Positions 48,161-57,323 of a stretch of DNA of 64,000 nucleotides are shown in pieces. The DNA is from Streptomyces lateritius (GTDB taxonomy: Bacteria > Actinomycetota > Actinomycetes > Streptomycetales > Streptomycetaceae). Within the stretch, counting starts at the first letter, position 1; the number at the start of each line of letters is the position of its first letter. The notes below the pieces were generated by a model. That model had not been told where the DNA came from and ran no database searches. It worked only from the letters and a program-made list of their open reading frames with translations. A program made the position numbers and the translations under genes. The stretch is from the NCBI RefSeq assembly GCF_014649715.1, contig NZ_BMTO01000011.1, positions 140,979-204,978 on the forward strand. Reading direction: 5' to 3'.

Positions 48161-48775
48161 TCAGTCGAAGCGCAGGTCGGCGAGTTGCCGTTCGAGGGCG
48201 GTGACGTCGTCCTCGGGCTCGGCCGGGGCGGGCCGGGCGGCCATGAGCGCGGCCAGCTCGCCGCCCGCCCGGCGGATGCGCGCGGGCAGACCGTCGGTGT
48301 ACTCGTCTCCCCCCGATCCCCAGTCCTCCGACGCCGCGTACACCGCGGTGGGGACGACGGAGGCGCGGAGATGGGCGAAGAGCGGGCGCATGGCGTGCTC
48401 CAGGACCAGGGAGTGGCGGGCGGTGCCGCCCGTCGCCCCGACCAGAACCGGCTTCCCGGTGAGGGCGGCCGGGTCGAACACGTCGAAGAAGGACTTGAAC
48501 AGCCCGCTGTACGACGCCGTGAACACGGGAGTCACGACGATCAGGCCTTCGGCTGCCGTCACCGCGTCGATCGCGGCGGCCAGTCTCGGCGGTGGGAAAC
48601 CGGTCACGAGATGGTGGGCGACATCACCGGCCAGTTCGCGCAACTCGACGACCTCGGTCGACACGGCGTGGCCCTGAGCGACGAGTTCACCGCGGACCGA
48701 CTCGGCGAGCCGGTCCGCGAGCAGCCTGGTGGAGGAGGGGGTGCTCAGCCCCGCGGAGACGGCGATCAGCTTCAT
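48161..48775 (-). CDS. NAD(P)H-dependent FMN reductase, CE1759-type
   Basis: 204 residues of flavodoxin fold: MKLIAVSAGLSTPSSTRLLAD binds FMN phosphate, ASYSGLFKSFFD and VLVGATGGTARHSL are the flavin-loop motifs. It supplies reduced FMN to the luciferase-like monooxygenase encoded immediately upstream. Its ATG at 48775 overlaps that gene's stop as ATGA; the pair is a classical two-component flavin system, close to what is annotated as CE1758/CE1759 in corynebacteria. Confidence 0.92.
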   Translation of the reverse strand: MKLIAVSAGLSTPSSTRLLADRLAESVRGELVAQGHAVSTEVVELRELAGDVAHHLVTGFPPPRLAAAIDAVTAAEGLIVVTPVFTASYSGLFKSFFDVFDPAALTGKPVLVGATGGTARHSLVLEHAMRPLFAHLRASVVPTAVYAASEDWGSGGDEYTDGLPARIRRAGGELAALMAARPAPAEPEDDVTALERQLADLRFD

Positions 48776-49869
48776 GCGGCGGTCGCTCCCCGGGGCGTCG
48801 CGGCGGCGGTGATCCGCGCCGCGTGGGTCGGTGCCTCCGGCACGTCGGCCGGGCGGCCCTTCGCAAACTCCTCGCGCAGCACGGGCACGACCTCTTCGCC
48901 GAGGATGTCGAGCTGCTCCAGGACGGTCTTCAGGGGCAGGCCCGCGTGGTCCATCAGGAAGAGCTGGCGCTGGTAGTCGCCCACGGACTCCCGGAAGGAC
49001 AGGGTCCGCTCGATGACCTGCTGGGGAGAGCCGACGGTCAGCGGGGTCTGCTCGGTGAAGTCCTCTAGGGACGGGCCGTGTCCGTACACGGGAGCGTTGT
49101 CGAAGTAGGGGCGGAACTCCCGTATCGCGTCCTGGGAGTTCTTCCGCATGAAGACCTGGCCGCCGAGGCCCACGACGGCGTCCTCCGGACGGCCGTGACC
49201 GTGGTGGGCGTACCGGCGCCGGTAGAGCTGGACCATGCGCCGGGTGTGGTCGGCCGGCCAGAAGATGTTGTTGTGGAAGAAGCCGTCACCGTAGAACGCG
49301 GCCTGCTCCGCGATCTCCGGGGACCTGATGGATCCGTGCCAGACGAACGGCGGGACGCCGTCCAGGGGCCGCGGTGTGGAGGTGAAGGCCTGGAGGGGCG
49401 TACGGAACCGGCCCTCCCAGTCCACGACGTCCTCGCGCCACAGCCGGCGCAGCAGCGCGTAGTTCTCCTTGGCGAGGTCGATGCCCTGGCGGATGTCCTG
49501 CCCGAACCACGGGTACACCGGGCCTGTGTTCCCCCGGCCCAGCATGAGGTCGACCCGGCCGTCGGCCAGATGCTGGAGCGTCGCGTAGTCCTCGGCGATC
49601 TTCACCGGGTCGTTGGTGGTGATCAGCGTCGTGGCGGTGGAGAGGATCAGCCGCTCGGTGCGGGCGGCGATGTAGCCGAGCATGGTGGTCGGGGACGACG
49701 GGACGAACGGCGGGTTGTGGTGCTCGCCGGTCGCGAAGACGTCCAGGCCGACCTCTTCGGCCTTGAGCGCGATGGTGATCATCGCCTTGATGCGCTCGTG
49801 CTCCGACGGTGTGCGGCCGTCGGTGGGGTCCGGTGTCACGTCCCCGACGGTGAAGATGCCGAACTGCAT
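48772..49869 (-). CDS. LLM-class flavin-dependent monooxygenase, CE1758-type
   Basis: 365 residues from the ATG at 49869 (MQFGIFTVGDVTPDP, a family N-terminus); a GTG at 49905, which overlaps the upstream stop as GTGA, is the alternative. Barrel motifs: GEHHNPPFVPSSPTTML and VDLMLGRGNTGPVYPWFGQD. FMNH2-dependent monooxygenases of this branch act on small or sulfur-containing substrates; the actual one is unknown. Coupled to the FMN reductase downstream by ATGA and to the hydrolase upstream, so the three work together. Confidence 0.92.
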   Translation of the reverse strand: MQFGIFTVGDVTPDPTDGRTPSEHERIKAMITIALKAEEVGLDVFATGEHHNPPFVPSSPTTMLGYIAARTERLILSTATTLITTNDPVKIAEDYATLQHLADGRVDLMLGRGNTGPVYPWFGQDIRQGIDLAKENYALLRRLWREDVVDWEGRFRTPLQAFTSTPRPLDGVPPFVWHGSIRSPEIAEQAAFYGDGFFHNNIFWPADHTRRMVQLYRRRYAHHGHGRPEDAVVGLGGQVFMRKNSQDAIREFRPYFDNAPVYGHGPSLEDFTEQTPLTVGSPQQVIERTLSFRESVGDYQRQLFLMDHAGLPLKTVLEQLDILGEEVVPVLREEFAKGRPADVPEAPTHAARITAAATPRGATAA

Positions 49870-49901
49870 GGGGTGTCCGCTTTCCTGAACCGGGTGGGAC
49901 G

Positions 49902-50738
49902 TCACTTCGAAAGGAAGGCGAGGAGGGCCGCGTTGACCTCGTCCGCGTGGGTCCAGAGCAGACCGTGCGGGGCGCCCTCGATCTCGACGTAGTCGGCGGT
50001 CGGCAGCGCCTTGTGGAAGGGGCGCGCGGTGCCCTCGGCGGGGAGAACGCGGTCGGCCGTTCCGTGCAGGATGAGGGCGGGGACGTCGACGGCCGGGATG
50101 TCGGCGCGGAAGTCGGTGTACCAGGTGGACGGCGCGGCGGAGGCGGCGAAGAAGCCGCCGCCGGCCGCGGTGTTCCAGCTGTTGCGGACCGCTTCCTCGC
50201 TGATGCGGGTGCCCAGGTTCTCGTCGAGGTTGTAGAAGTCGTGGAAGAAGGCCGTGTAGTAGGCGTACCGGTCGGCCCTGACGGCCGCGACGACTCCGTC
50301 GAAGAACTCCTTCGGAGCGACCCCGTCGGGGTTGTCGTCGCTCTTGAGCAGGCAGGGCTCGAGCGAGGCCAGGAAGGCGACCTTGGCCACACGGGCGGAG
50401 CCGTAGGCCGACACGTAACGGGCGACCTCGCCGGTGCCCATGGAGAAGCCGACGAGGACGGCGTCGTTCAGGTCGAGGGTCTCCATCACGGTGTTCAGGT
50501 CGGCGGCGAAGGTGTCGTAGTCATAGCCGGTGGTCGGCTGGGAGGACCGGCCGAACCCGCGGCGGTCGTAGGTGATCACGCGGTGACCGGCGTCGAGCAG
50601 GGCGGCGCTCTGGCGCTCCCAGGAGTGCCCGTCGAGGGGGAAGCCGTGGATGAGGACGACCGGCCGGCCGGTGCCGTGGTCCTCGTAGTAGAGGTCGATG
50701 GCGGTGGAGTTCTCGTGGCCCACGGTGATGTACGGCAT
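49902..50738 (-). CDS. Alpha/beta hydrolase, chloroperoxidase-like
   Basis: 278 residues from the ATG at 50738 with GAGGAAG 7 bases upstream. VVLIHGFPLDGHSWERQ, nucleophile Ser in VLVGFSMGTGEVARY, Asp in LHGTADRVLP and His in GAPHGLLWTHADEV give a full triad of the non-heme chloroperoxidase family (perhydrolase/esterase). Its stop overlaps the alternative start of the monooxygenase gene. Probably hydrolyses the ester or lactone made by the monooxygenase (Baeyer-Villiger-like order); this is inference. Confidence 0.92.
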   Translation of the reverse strand: MPYITVGHENSTAIDLYYEDHGTGRPVVLIHGFPLDGHSWERQSAALLDAGHRVITYDRRGFGRSSQPTTGYDYDTFAADLNTVMETLDLNDAVLVGFSMGTGEVARYVSAYGSARVAKVAFLASLEPCLLKSDDNPDGVAPKEFFDGVVAAVRADRYAYYTAFFHDFYNLDENLGTRISEEAVRNSWNTAAGGGFFAASAAPSTWYTDFRADIPAVDVPALILHGTADRVLPAEGTARPFHKALPTADYVEIEGAPHGLLWTHADEVNAALLAFLSK

Positions 50739-50841
50739 GGAGTCGCTTCCTCGTTTCGGGTCGGCTGGTCCGCGTGCCGGAGCGGCACGCGACGCCGTCA
50801 CGCTAGGGCGGGGAAAGCGCCGCCGGTTGTCACCCGACGCA

Positions 50842-53610
50842 CTAGGAGTTGTCCATGGGCGCAGTGTTCGCGGCCCCGGACGGGCCGTCCGCCTCCGCCT
50901 CCGCCAGTACGAGCCGGGTCAGGTGGACCCGGGAGTTGACCGAGAGCTTGCGGAAGATCGACACCAGGTGGGTGTTGACCGTGTGCGGGGAGACGACGAG
51001 GGCGGCCGCGGCCGACCGGTTGGTGTGTCCCGCGGCGATCAGCCGGGCGACCTTCCGTTCCGAGGCGGTGAGCGCGTCCCAACCCTCGCTGGGACGCGGG
51101 CGAGCGGCGGTGCGCCGCCCCGCGCGGGCCATGGCCCGGTCCAGGTCGGCCCGGACCCGGTCGGCCTCGAAGCCGGCCCCCGCCCGCGTGTACGCCTCGT
51201 ACGCTCTGGTCAGTGCGGGGATCGCGGCGGCGTCGCCCGTGGTCAGCAGCGCGCGCCCGAGGTCGGCGGAGGCCGCGGCGAGGTGCAGCGGGCGCGGCCC
51301 CGTCAGCAGGATCCGGACGGACCGCGCCAGGAGTCCGTGGTCGGCGTTCACCAGGGCGGCCGTGTGGGCGGCGATACCCCGGGCCGTCGGTACGGAAGGG
51401 TTACGGGAGGCGTGCGCGGCCGCCTGGGCCGTGAGGTCCTCGGCGAGGGAGCGGTCTCCGGCACGCAGGGCGATCTTCACGGCCTCGACGAACTGGGTGC
51501 GCAGGAGCCGCCACCGCACGAAGGGGTTGTCCCGCTGGGCGGACCGGATCCGTTCGGCCGCCGCCGTGTGGTCGCCGTCGGCGTCGGCGAGGACGGCTTC
51601 GGCATACTGATGAGCGGCGTGGTTCCCCGGGTTCGGCCGGTCGGCCACGGCCGCTCTGACGACGTCGACGTGCTCCTCGGCGGCTTCGCGGTCACCCCGC
51701 AGCACCGCCAGCCGGCCTCGGTGGACCCGTATGTTGACCAGGTTGCCGGGCACGCCGATGTCCGCTTCCAGCCGTTCGGCGGTGACGAGGTCGGCCTCCG
51801 CGTCGTCGAGCCGCCCGAGCCCCAGATTCAGGCCGGCCTGGGCCCACATCAGCATCGCGGGGCGCAGTGGTTCGTCGCCCGCCGTCCGCAGCAGTTGCCG
51901 GGCGGAGTCGAAGTCGTCCAGGTGCACCCGAGCGACGACCTCCTCGGGCAGGAAGGCGGCGTCGAACGCGCTCAACGCCGTGTGGTGGTCGACGGCGGCG
52001 GCGCATTCGCCCGCGTTGAGCGCGATCTCGCCGAGGCCCCACAGCGCGACGACGCGGGCCTCACGGTCACCCGCCCGCTTCGCCTCGGCGAGCGCCCGCG
52101 CTCCGGTCCCGCGCGCCTCTTGGAGGTCGCGGCCGCGCGACTGTGCCAGTGCCCGCCGCGCGGTCAGCCGGGCGGAGATCACCGGGTCGGTGACGACGGC
52201 CAGCGCCGCCGTCGAACGGCGGGTCAGCTCATGGATGTCGTCGAGGTGCCACAGCGTGTCGCCGAGGACGGACTGCAGGCGGGCGAAGACGTCCAGGGGC
52301 GGCTGGCGGGCCAGCAGCGCGTCACCGACCTCTCGCGCCTGGGTGTACCGGCCGGCGCGGGTCAGAGCGGTGATGGCCTGTTCTCCCACGCCGAACGCCG
52401 TGGAGTCGTGGGGCGGCACCAGTTGCAGGGCGCGTACGGCCAGGTCGGCGGCGAGATCGGGCATGACGGCGCGTACGTCGGTGGCGGCGCGGCCGAGCAG
52501 CCGGACCGCCTCGTGATCACCGGGCTGGGCGCTCTTCAGCAGATGCGGGACCGCGTCGACGGAGGTCCGGCCCGCCGCGACGAGCCGGCTCGCCGCCTCC
52601 CGGTGCAGTGCCCGCCGCGCCGAGGGGGCGAGATCGGCGTAGACCGCTTGGCGGAGGAGGTCGTGGCGGAACACGAGGCGTTCGCCGTCGTCGTGGAGGA
52701 GGCCGGCGGCAATCGCCTCCTCCAGTTCGCCGATGAGACCGGAGGCGGGCCGGCCGCAGAGGGCCGCGGCGTCGGCGAGCGCGAACGCCCGGCCCAGGAC
52801 GGAGCCGATCCGCAGGAAGTCGATGGTGCCCGGCCGGAGTGCGGCCAGCCTGCCGCGTACACCGAGCACCAGCCGCTCCGGCGGCTCCGGCCCGTCCACG
52901 CCCGAGGCCGCGATGCCCGTCAGCAGCTCGGCCGCGAGGAACGGATTGCCTCCCGACCCGTCGAGCAGCTCGGTGACCTTCTCCGGGATGTCTCCGCCGA
53001 TTGCGTCGTGTGCCAGCTCGGCGAGCGCCTCGCCGGACAGCGGCCGCAGGGGGACCGTGGTCGTCCTCGGTCCGTCGCCGCGCAGGTCCGGGTTCTCCCG
53101 GCCCGCGAGCAGCCAGAGGACCGGGGAGGTGAGCAGTCGTGCGGGCATGACGTTCAGGGCGAACCGGCTCAGCGGATCGGTCCACTGGACGTCGTCGATC
53201 GCGATCAGTGTGGGAGTGCCCGCCGAGCGCTCCTCGATCAGCTGGGCCAGCCGTTCGACGAGCCAGATGCGCTGGTCGTGGTGGCCCGCGAGGTGGGCGA
53301 AGTCCTTGGCGGCCAGGAGCGGCGGGTCGCCGTGCAGCAGGCCCGAGGCAAGCGAGGCGAGGGGGGCCAGTTCGTGCAGCTCTTCGGCGCGCCCCTGACT
53401 GACGACGAACCCGTGGGCCCGTGCGAGCGAGACCGTCTCCTCCAGGAGTACGGTCTTCCCGATTCCCGGCTCGCCCAGGAGCAGTGCGATCGCGCCGCCG
53501 TCGCCGTCCCGCACCGACCGGACCAGGGCACGCAGCCGCTCCAACTCGGCCTCCCGGCCTCGCAGGCCGGGCCGGCTCAGCTCCCCGTTCGTCGCCGCCT
53601 CCGAGTTCAT
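50842..53610 (-). CDS. LuxR-family LAL regulator (AAA ATPase)
   Basis: 922 residues. Walker A GEPGIGKT (about 46-53) is intact, Walker B LIAIDDVQW follows; a long TPR-like region and a C-terminal LuxR HTH (ALTASERKVARLIAAGHTNRSAAAALVVSPHTVNTHL) complete it. Its ATG at 53610 overlaps the stop of the permease gene as ATGA, so the regulator is translated with the importer. It is followed by the hydrolase gene after 103 bases. It probably senses the transported compound and drives the downstream flavin-monooxygenase genes (inference). A conserved NTP-binding switch, in contrast to the arginine variant in the other LAL. Confidence 0.93.
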   Translation of the reverse strand: MNSEAATNGELSRPGLRGREAELERLRALVRSVRDGDGGAIALLLGEPGIGKTVLLEETVSLARAHGFVVSQGRAEELHELAPLASLASGLLHGDPPLLAAKDFAHLAGHHDQRIWLVERLAQLIEERSAGTPTLIAIDDVQWTDPLSRFALNVMPARLLTSPVLWLLAGRENPDLRGDGPRTTTVPLRPLSGEALAELAHDAIGGDIPEKVTELLDGSGGNPFLAAELLTGIAASGVDGPEPPERLVLGVRGRLAALRPGTIDFLRIGSVLGRAFALADAAALCGRPASGLIGELEEAIAAGLLHDDGERLVFRHDLLRQAVYADLAPSARRALHREAASRLVAAGRTSVDAVPHLLKSAQPGDHEAVRLLGRAATDVRAVMPDLAADLAVRALQLVPPHDSTAFGVGEQAITALTRAGRYTQAREVGDALLARQPPLDVFARLQSVLGDTLWHLDDIHELTRRSTAALAVVTDPVISARLTARRALAQSRGRDLQEARGTGARALAEAKRAGDREARVVALWGLGEIALNAGECAAAVDHHTALSAFDAAFLPEEVVARVHLDDFDSARQLLRTAGDEPLRPAMLMWAQAGLNLGLGRLDDAEADLVTAERLEADIGVPGNLVNIRVHRGRLAVLRGDREAAEEHVDVVRAAVADRPNPGNHAAHQYAEAVLADADGDHTAAAERIRSAQRDNPFVRWRLLRTQFVEAVKIALRAGDRSLAEDLTAQAAAHASRNPSVPTARGIAAHTAALVNADHGLLARSVRILLTGPRPLHLAAASADLGRALLTTGDAAAIPALTRAYEAYTRAGAGFEADRVRADLDRAMARAGRRTAARPRPSEGWDALTASERKVARLIAAGHTNRSAAAALVVSPHTVNTHLVSIFRKLSVNSRVHLTRLVLAEAEADGPSGAANTAPMDNS

Positions 53611-54494
53611 CCCTTGACGGATCCCGTGAGCAGGCCTCGGGCGAAGTGCCGTTGGAGGGCGAAGAACACGAGCACGGGAACGAACGCCGACACGAACGCT
53701 CCCGCCGTGAGCCGCTGCCACTCGTTGCCACGTGTCCCGGCCAGGCCCGCGAGTCTGACCGTGACGGGCGCGGTCTCGGCGGTCCCGCCCGACAGCGCCA
53801 GCGCCACCAGCAGGTCGTTCCAGACCCAGATGAACTGGATGATCGCGAACGTCACCAGGGCCGGGCCGGCCAGCGGCAGCACGATCCGGAGCAGCAGAGT
53901 TCCGTGCGACGCGCCGTCGACCCGGGCGGCTTCGATCAGGTCTCGGGGCAGTCCGGCCAGGAAGTTGTGCAGGAGGAACACCGCGAACGGCAGCGCGAAG
54001 ACCGTGTGGGCGAACCAGACATGGGTGAACCGAGCCGGCCCGGTGAGGCCCCATGCGGGCAGGAACAGCCACCCCTGGGAGAAGAGCTTCAGCAGCGGGA
54101 CGAGTGCCATCTGCAGGGGCACGATCTGGAGCGCGAAGATCCCGACGAGGAGCGCGCCCCGCCCCCTGAAGTCGATCCACGCCAGGGCGTAGGCCGCGAA
54201 GAACCCCAGGACGAGCGGGAAGAGCACCGAGGGGAGGGTGATGACGACCGAGTTGACGAGGTGCTCGGCGAGCCGCCCCGACGCGTTCGCGCTGCCGAAC
54301 AGGACCTCGTCGTAGTTGTCGAGTGTGACGTGCGGCGAGCCGAACACGGTCCACCAGCCCGTCGTCTTGATCTCGTCCTCGGGGCGGAACGAGGAGAGGA
54401 GGAGCCCGAGGGTCGGCGTCGTCCACAGGACCGCGATCACCACGGCGGTCAAGGAGAAGGCGCGGGAGGCGAGACGCTCCCGGACGCGGCTCAC
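53607..54494 (-). CDS. Carbohydrate ABC transporter permease (MalG type)
   Basis: 295 residues with about six membrane helices. The EAA-loop EAARVDGASHGTLLLRIVLPLAGPAL and ending (RGLLTGSVKG) are typical of MalG/CUT1 permeases. Overlaps the companion permease stop and the LuxR start by 4 bases each. No ATPase gene is in the cluster; Streptomyces CUT1 importers commonly share the ATPase MsiK encoded elsewhere. Confidence 0.94.
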   Translation of the reverse strand: MSRVRERLASRAFSLTAVVIAVLWTTPTLGLLLSSFRPEDEIKTTGWWTVFGSPHVTLDNYDEVLFGSANASGRLAEHLVNSVVITLPSVLFPLVLGFFAAYALAWIDFRGRGALLVGIFALQIVPLQMALVPLLKLFSQGWLFLPAWGLTGPARFTHVWFAHTVFALPFAVFLLHNFLAGLPRDLIEAARVDGASHGTLLLRIVLPLAGPALVTFAIIQFIWVWNDLLVALALSGGTAETAPVTVRLAGLAGTRGNEWQRLTAGAFVSAFVPVLVFFALQRHFARGLLTGSVKG

Positions 54495-55456
54495 CCCGCG
54501 CTCCGCTGCGCACGGATCCTGTACGCGACCACAGGGGTGACCAGGGCGAAGAGGAGGACGGCGAGAGCCGCGCCGCGGCCTGTCTCGCCGTAGCGGAAGG
54601 CCTGGTCGTACATCTCATGGGCGATGACACCCGTGTCGAACTGGCCGGCCGTCATCGTCCTGACGATGTCGAACGCCTTGAAGGTGCCGATCACCTCGGC
54701 GAGGACCACGACAAGAAGGGTGGGTCGGATCAGTGGCACGGTGATCCGCCAGAAGATCTGCCGGGGTGAAGCGCCGTCCAGCCGGGCCGCCTCGGTGATC
54801 TCGCCGGGCACCGCCCCGATCGCGCCCGCCAGCAGGACGGCCGCGAAGCCCGCCTGGGTCCACACCATGGCCACGACGAGGAACAGGACGTTCCACGGAG
54901 ATTCCACGAGCCACTGTCTCGGCGTGCCGCCGAACGTCACGACGAGCTGATTCAGCAGGCCGATCTGATCCGCCTCCGCCGGCCGGTAGGCGTAGACGAA
55001 CTTCCAGACGAGACCGGCGCCGACGAAAGAGATCGCCATCGGCAGCAGGACGAGGGACAGGGCGAGTGCCCGGAACCGTGACCGTACGACCGCCGCCGCG
55101 TAGAGGAGACCGACCGCCGTCACCAGCAGGGGCACGAGCACCACCCACGCCAGGGTGTTGCGCAGCGCGATCAGCGCCTCGGGATCGGTGAAGAGCCACA
55201 CGTAGTTGTCGAGGCCGACCCGTGCGTCGCCCTCACGGTCCATGAACGACAGCAGCAGGGTGCGCAGACCGGGCAGGACGAGACCGGCCGTGAGCAGCAG
55301 CAGGGCCGGGGCCAGCAGCAGGAAGGCCGCGCCCCGGCGCCGCGCCGGCCCGCGGTGCAGCGCCAGAAGGATCAGGCAGACCACCGCCGCGAACGCGACG
55401 ACGCCCTGAAGAAGGTGCTGCAGCTTGGGCTGCTGCGCCACCGCATCGAACGACAT
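54491..55456 (-). CDS. Carbohydrate ABC transporter permease (MalF type)
   Basis: 321 residues, about seven membrane helices. The EAA-like loop EAARLDGASPRQIFWRITVPLIRP contacts the ATPase. ATG at 55456 overlaps the binding-protein stop by one base (TGATG). It pairs with the MalG-type permease encoded 4 bases overlapping downstream. The N-terminal helix pair (QHLLQGVVAFAAVVCLILL) sits before the BPD_transp_1 core. Confidence 0.93.
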   Translation of the reverse strand: MSFDAVAQQPKLQHLLQGVVAFAAVVCLILLALHRGPARRRGAAFLLLAPALLLLTAGLVLPGLRTLLLSFMDREGDARVGLDNYVWLFTDPEALIALRNTLAWVVLVPLLVTAVGLLYAAAVVRSRFRALALSLVLLPMAISFVGAGLVWKFVYAYRPAEADQIGLLNQLVVTFGGTPRQWLVESPWNVLFLVVAMVWTQAGFAAVLLAGAIGAVPGEITEAARLDGASPRQIFWRITVPLIRPTLLVVVLAEVIGTFKAFDIVRTMTAGQFDTGVIAHEMYDQAFRYGETGRGAALAVLLFALVTPVVAYRIRAQRSAG

Positions 55457-56787
55457 CAGGGGCGCGGCCAGGACCGTTCGACGGAGTCGGCCACCGGCTC
55501 GGTGCCCTTGCCGCCGATCCAGTCGACGGCACCTTTCCAGAACGTTCCCGCGCCGACCGACGCGGGCATCAGGTCCGATCCGTCGAACCTGAACTGCGTC
55601 TTGGGATCCTGGAGCAGCTGGATGGAGAGCCTGTCGACGGGGGTGGCGGCGTCGGCGGGGTCCACGCCCTTGTTCGCGGAGACGAAGGGGCCCTTCTTCA
55701 TGCGCGCGGTGGCGAAGTCGGCGGTCGCCAGGTACTCCTGGAAGGCCCGGACCTCGGGACGGTCGGAGAAGGCCGCGGCGAACACCCCGCCGCCCAGTAC
55801 CGGCCGGCTGGTCCTGTCCGTTCCGGGCAGGAGGAAGGCGAACACGTCCTTGTCGGGTCCGATCTCGGTGCCCTCGGGCCAGTGTTCGGCGTAGAAGGAG
55901 GCCTGGCGGTGCATCGCACAGTCGCCGGACAGGACGGGCGTGCCGCCCTCCTGGTAGGCGATCGAGGCCATCGACCGGGCCGGGCCGTAGCCGCCGTTGG
56001 CGTACCGGTCGTTCTTGAGGACGGATCCCACGGTGTCCATGGCCCTGATCACGCGGGGATCGTTGAACGGGATCTCGTGGGAGACCCACTGGTCGTAGAC
56101 GTCCGGCCCGGCCTGGCGCAGCAGGACGTCCTCGATCCAGTCCGTCAGGGGCCAGCCGGTCGCCTCGCCGGATTCGACGCCGGCGCACCACGGCTTGACC
56201 CCCGATGCCGCGACCTTCTCCGTCACGTCCATCAGCTCGGCCCAGGTCCGGGGAACGCTCAGTCCCCTGTCCCGGAAGAACGCCGGCGAGTACCAGACGA
56301 ACGACTTCACGTTCGCGACCAGCGGAGTGCCGTAGAGGGTGCCGTTCACGGTCGCGTAGCCGTTCCAGTCCGCCGACCAGCCCTCCTTCGCCAGGGCCGC
56401 GACCTCGGCACTCGCGGGCTTGAGCCTCCCCGCCCGCGCGAAGCGTTCCATCAGCCCCGGCTGGGGGAAGAACGCCACGTCGGGCGTGTTCCCGCCCTCG
56501 ACCCGGAGCTGGATCTGGGCCTCGAACTCACCGTCCCCCTCGTACGCGACGTCGATTCCCGTGCACGCCGCGAAGTCCGCCCAGGTCTCTTCGAAGAGGT
56601 CCGCCTCCCGGTCCCGGTTCGACGCGTAGACGGTGACCGTGGTCCCGGCGTGCTCGCCGTACCGCGCGTACGGTCCGCAGTCCTGGCCCGCGCGAGGCTG
56701 GGAACCGCCGCCGTGCGGGGCACCGCAGGCGGTGACCGTGACGATCAGGGTGGTGACGGCGAGCGCGAGCCTCGCGCCGAACCTCAT
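55456..56787 (-). CDS. Sugar-type ABC transporter binding lipoprotein
   Basis: 443 residues. The signal sequence ends VTACGAP with the lipidated Cys at about 21. The bilobed body includes VTVYASNRDREADLFEETWADF, GGNTPDVAFFPQPGLMERF, TPLVANVKSFVWYSPAFFRD and GWPLTDWIEDVLLRQAG. These features match extracellular solute-binding family 1 (CUT1) proteins, which carry oligosaccharides or polyols; the ligand is unknown. GGAGGAAG upstream gives a good ribosome site. It starts the importer-regulator operon; a candidate operator lies about 60 bases upstream. Confidence 0.93.
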   Translation of the reverse strand: MRFGARLALAVTTLIVTVTACGAPHGGGSQPRAGQDCGPYARYGEHAGTTVTVYASNRDREADLFEETWADFAACTGIDVAYEGDGEFEAQIQLRVEGGNTPDVAFFPQPGLMERFARAGRLKPASAEVAALAKEGWSADWNGYATVNGTLYGTPLVANVKSFVWYSPAFFRDRGLSVPRTWAELMDVTEKVAASGVKPWCAGVESGEATGWPLTDWIEDVLLRQAGPDVYDQWVSHEIPFNDPRVIRAMDTVGSVLKNDRYANGGYGPARSMASIAYQEGGTPVLSGDCAMHRQASFYAEHWPEGTEIGPDKDVFAFLLPGTDRTSRPVLGGGVFAAAFSDRPEVRAFQEYLATADFATARMKKGPFVSANKGVDPADAATPVDRLSIQLLQDPKTQFRFDGSDLMPASVGAGTFWKGAVDWIGGKGTEPVADSVERSWPRP

Positions 56788-56846
56788 GGGTGTACTTCCT
56801 CCGATCGCCCACCGAGTGTTCCGGAGGGCGACCTGAAGCTATCAGC

Positions 56847-56864
56847 GGTCGATCATCTGCGACC
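56847..56864. promoter_or_regulatory. Inverted repeat GGTCG-8-CGACC
   Basis: GGTCG (56847-56851) and CGACC (56860-56864) lie about 60 bases upstream of the ABC binding-protein gene in a promoter-like, AT-richer stretch (TTGGTC, then GATAGC/TAGCTT boxes). A candidate regulator site. Confidence 0.4.
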
Positions 56865-56872
56865 AATCACGG

Positions 56873-57187
56873 CTATAGACCGAAACGTGCACGGTACGTT
56901 TCGGGCACCAGATCGGCGTACTCAGGGTGCTTGCCGACCCACCCCCGGATGAAGGGGCAGTACGGCAGGACGCGCAGCCCGCGTGCCCGGGCGTCGTCGA
57001 GGGCTCCCCGGGCGAGCAGCCCTCCCAGGCCCCGGCCGGCGAACCGGGGATCGGTCTCGGTGTGGATGAAGGCGATCTCGCCCTCCGAGAGGAAGTACTC
57101 GGCGAAGCCGGCGGTCTCGGTGCCGTCGTCCCCGGCGAGGATCTCGTACCGGGACCTCTCGGGCCGGTCCTTCACCTGCGGTTCCAT
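56873..57187 (-). CDS. GNAT-like N-acetyltransferase (YjdJ type)
   Basis: 104 residues, short. IAFIHTETDPRFAGRGLGGLLARGALDDARARG contains the acetyl-CoA loop (R-x-x-G-x-G-x-L), and LRVLPYCPFIRGWVGKHPEYADL is the conserved tail of this single-domain GNAT group. Substrate unknown. Stands alone, 85 bases from the binding-protein gene start; a simple GGGTCGGTG repeat lies just upstream. Confidence 0.9.
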   Translation of the reverse strand: MEPQVKDRPERSRYEILAGDDGTETAGFAEYFLSEGEIAFIHTETDPRFAGRGLGGLLARGALDDARARGLRVLPYCPFIRGWVGKHPEYADLVPETYRARFGL

Positions 57188-57323
57188 GGGTGCTCCTTGC
57201 GATCGCGGTGTGCGTGGGGTCGGTGGGTGTCGGTGGGTCGGTAGCTGTCACGGGGCAGTGCGCGTGAGTGGGGCGGCGGATGTGGGTGGTCGGCGCGTGT
57301 TTCCCGGAGCGGGCCGGGTGTGC

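Noticed and set aside
50698..54192. A 1,164-codon open frame on the plus strand
   Set aside because: It lies antisense to the LuxR and permease genes, which have full conserved domains; high GC makes long antisense frames common.
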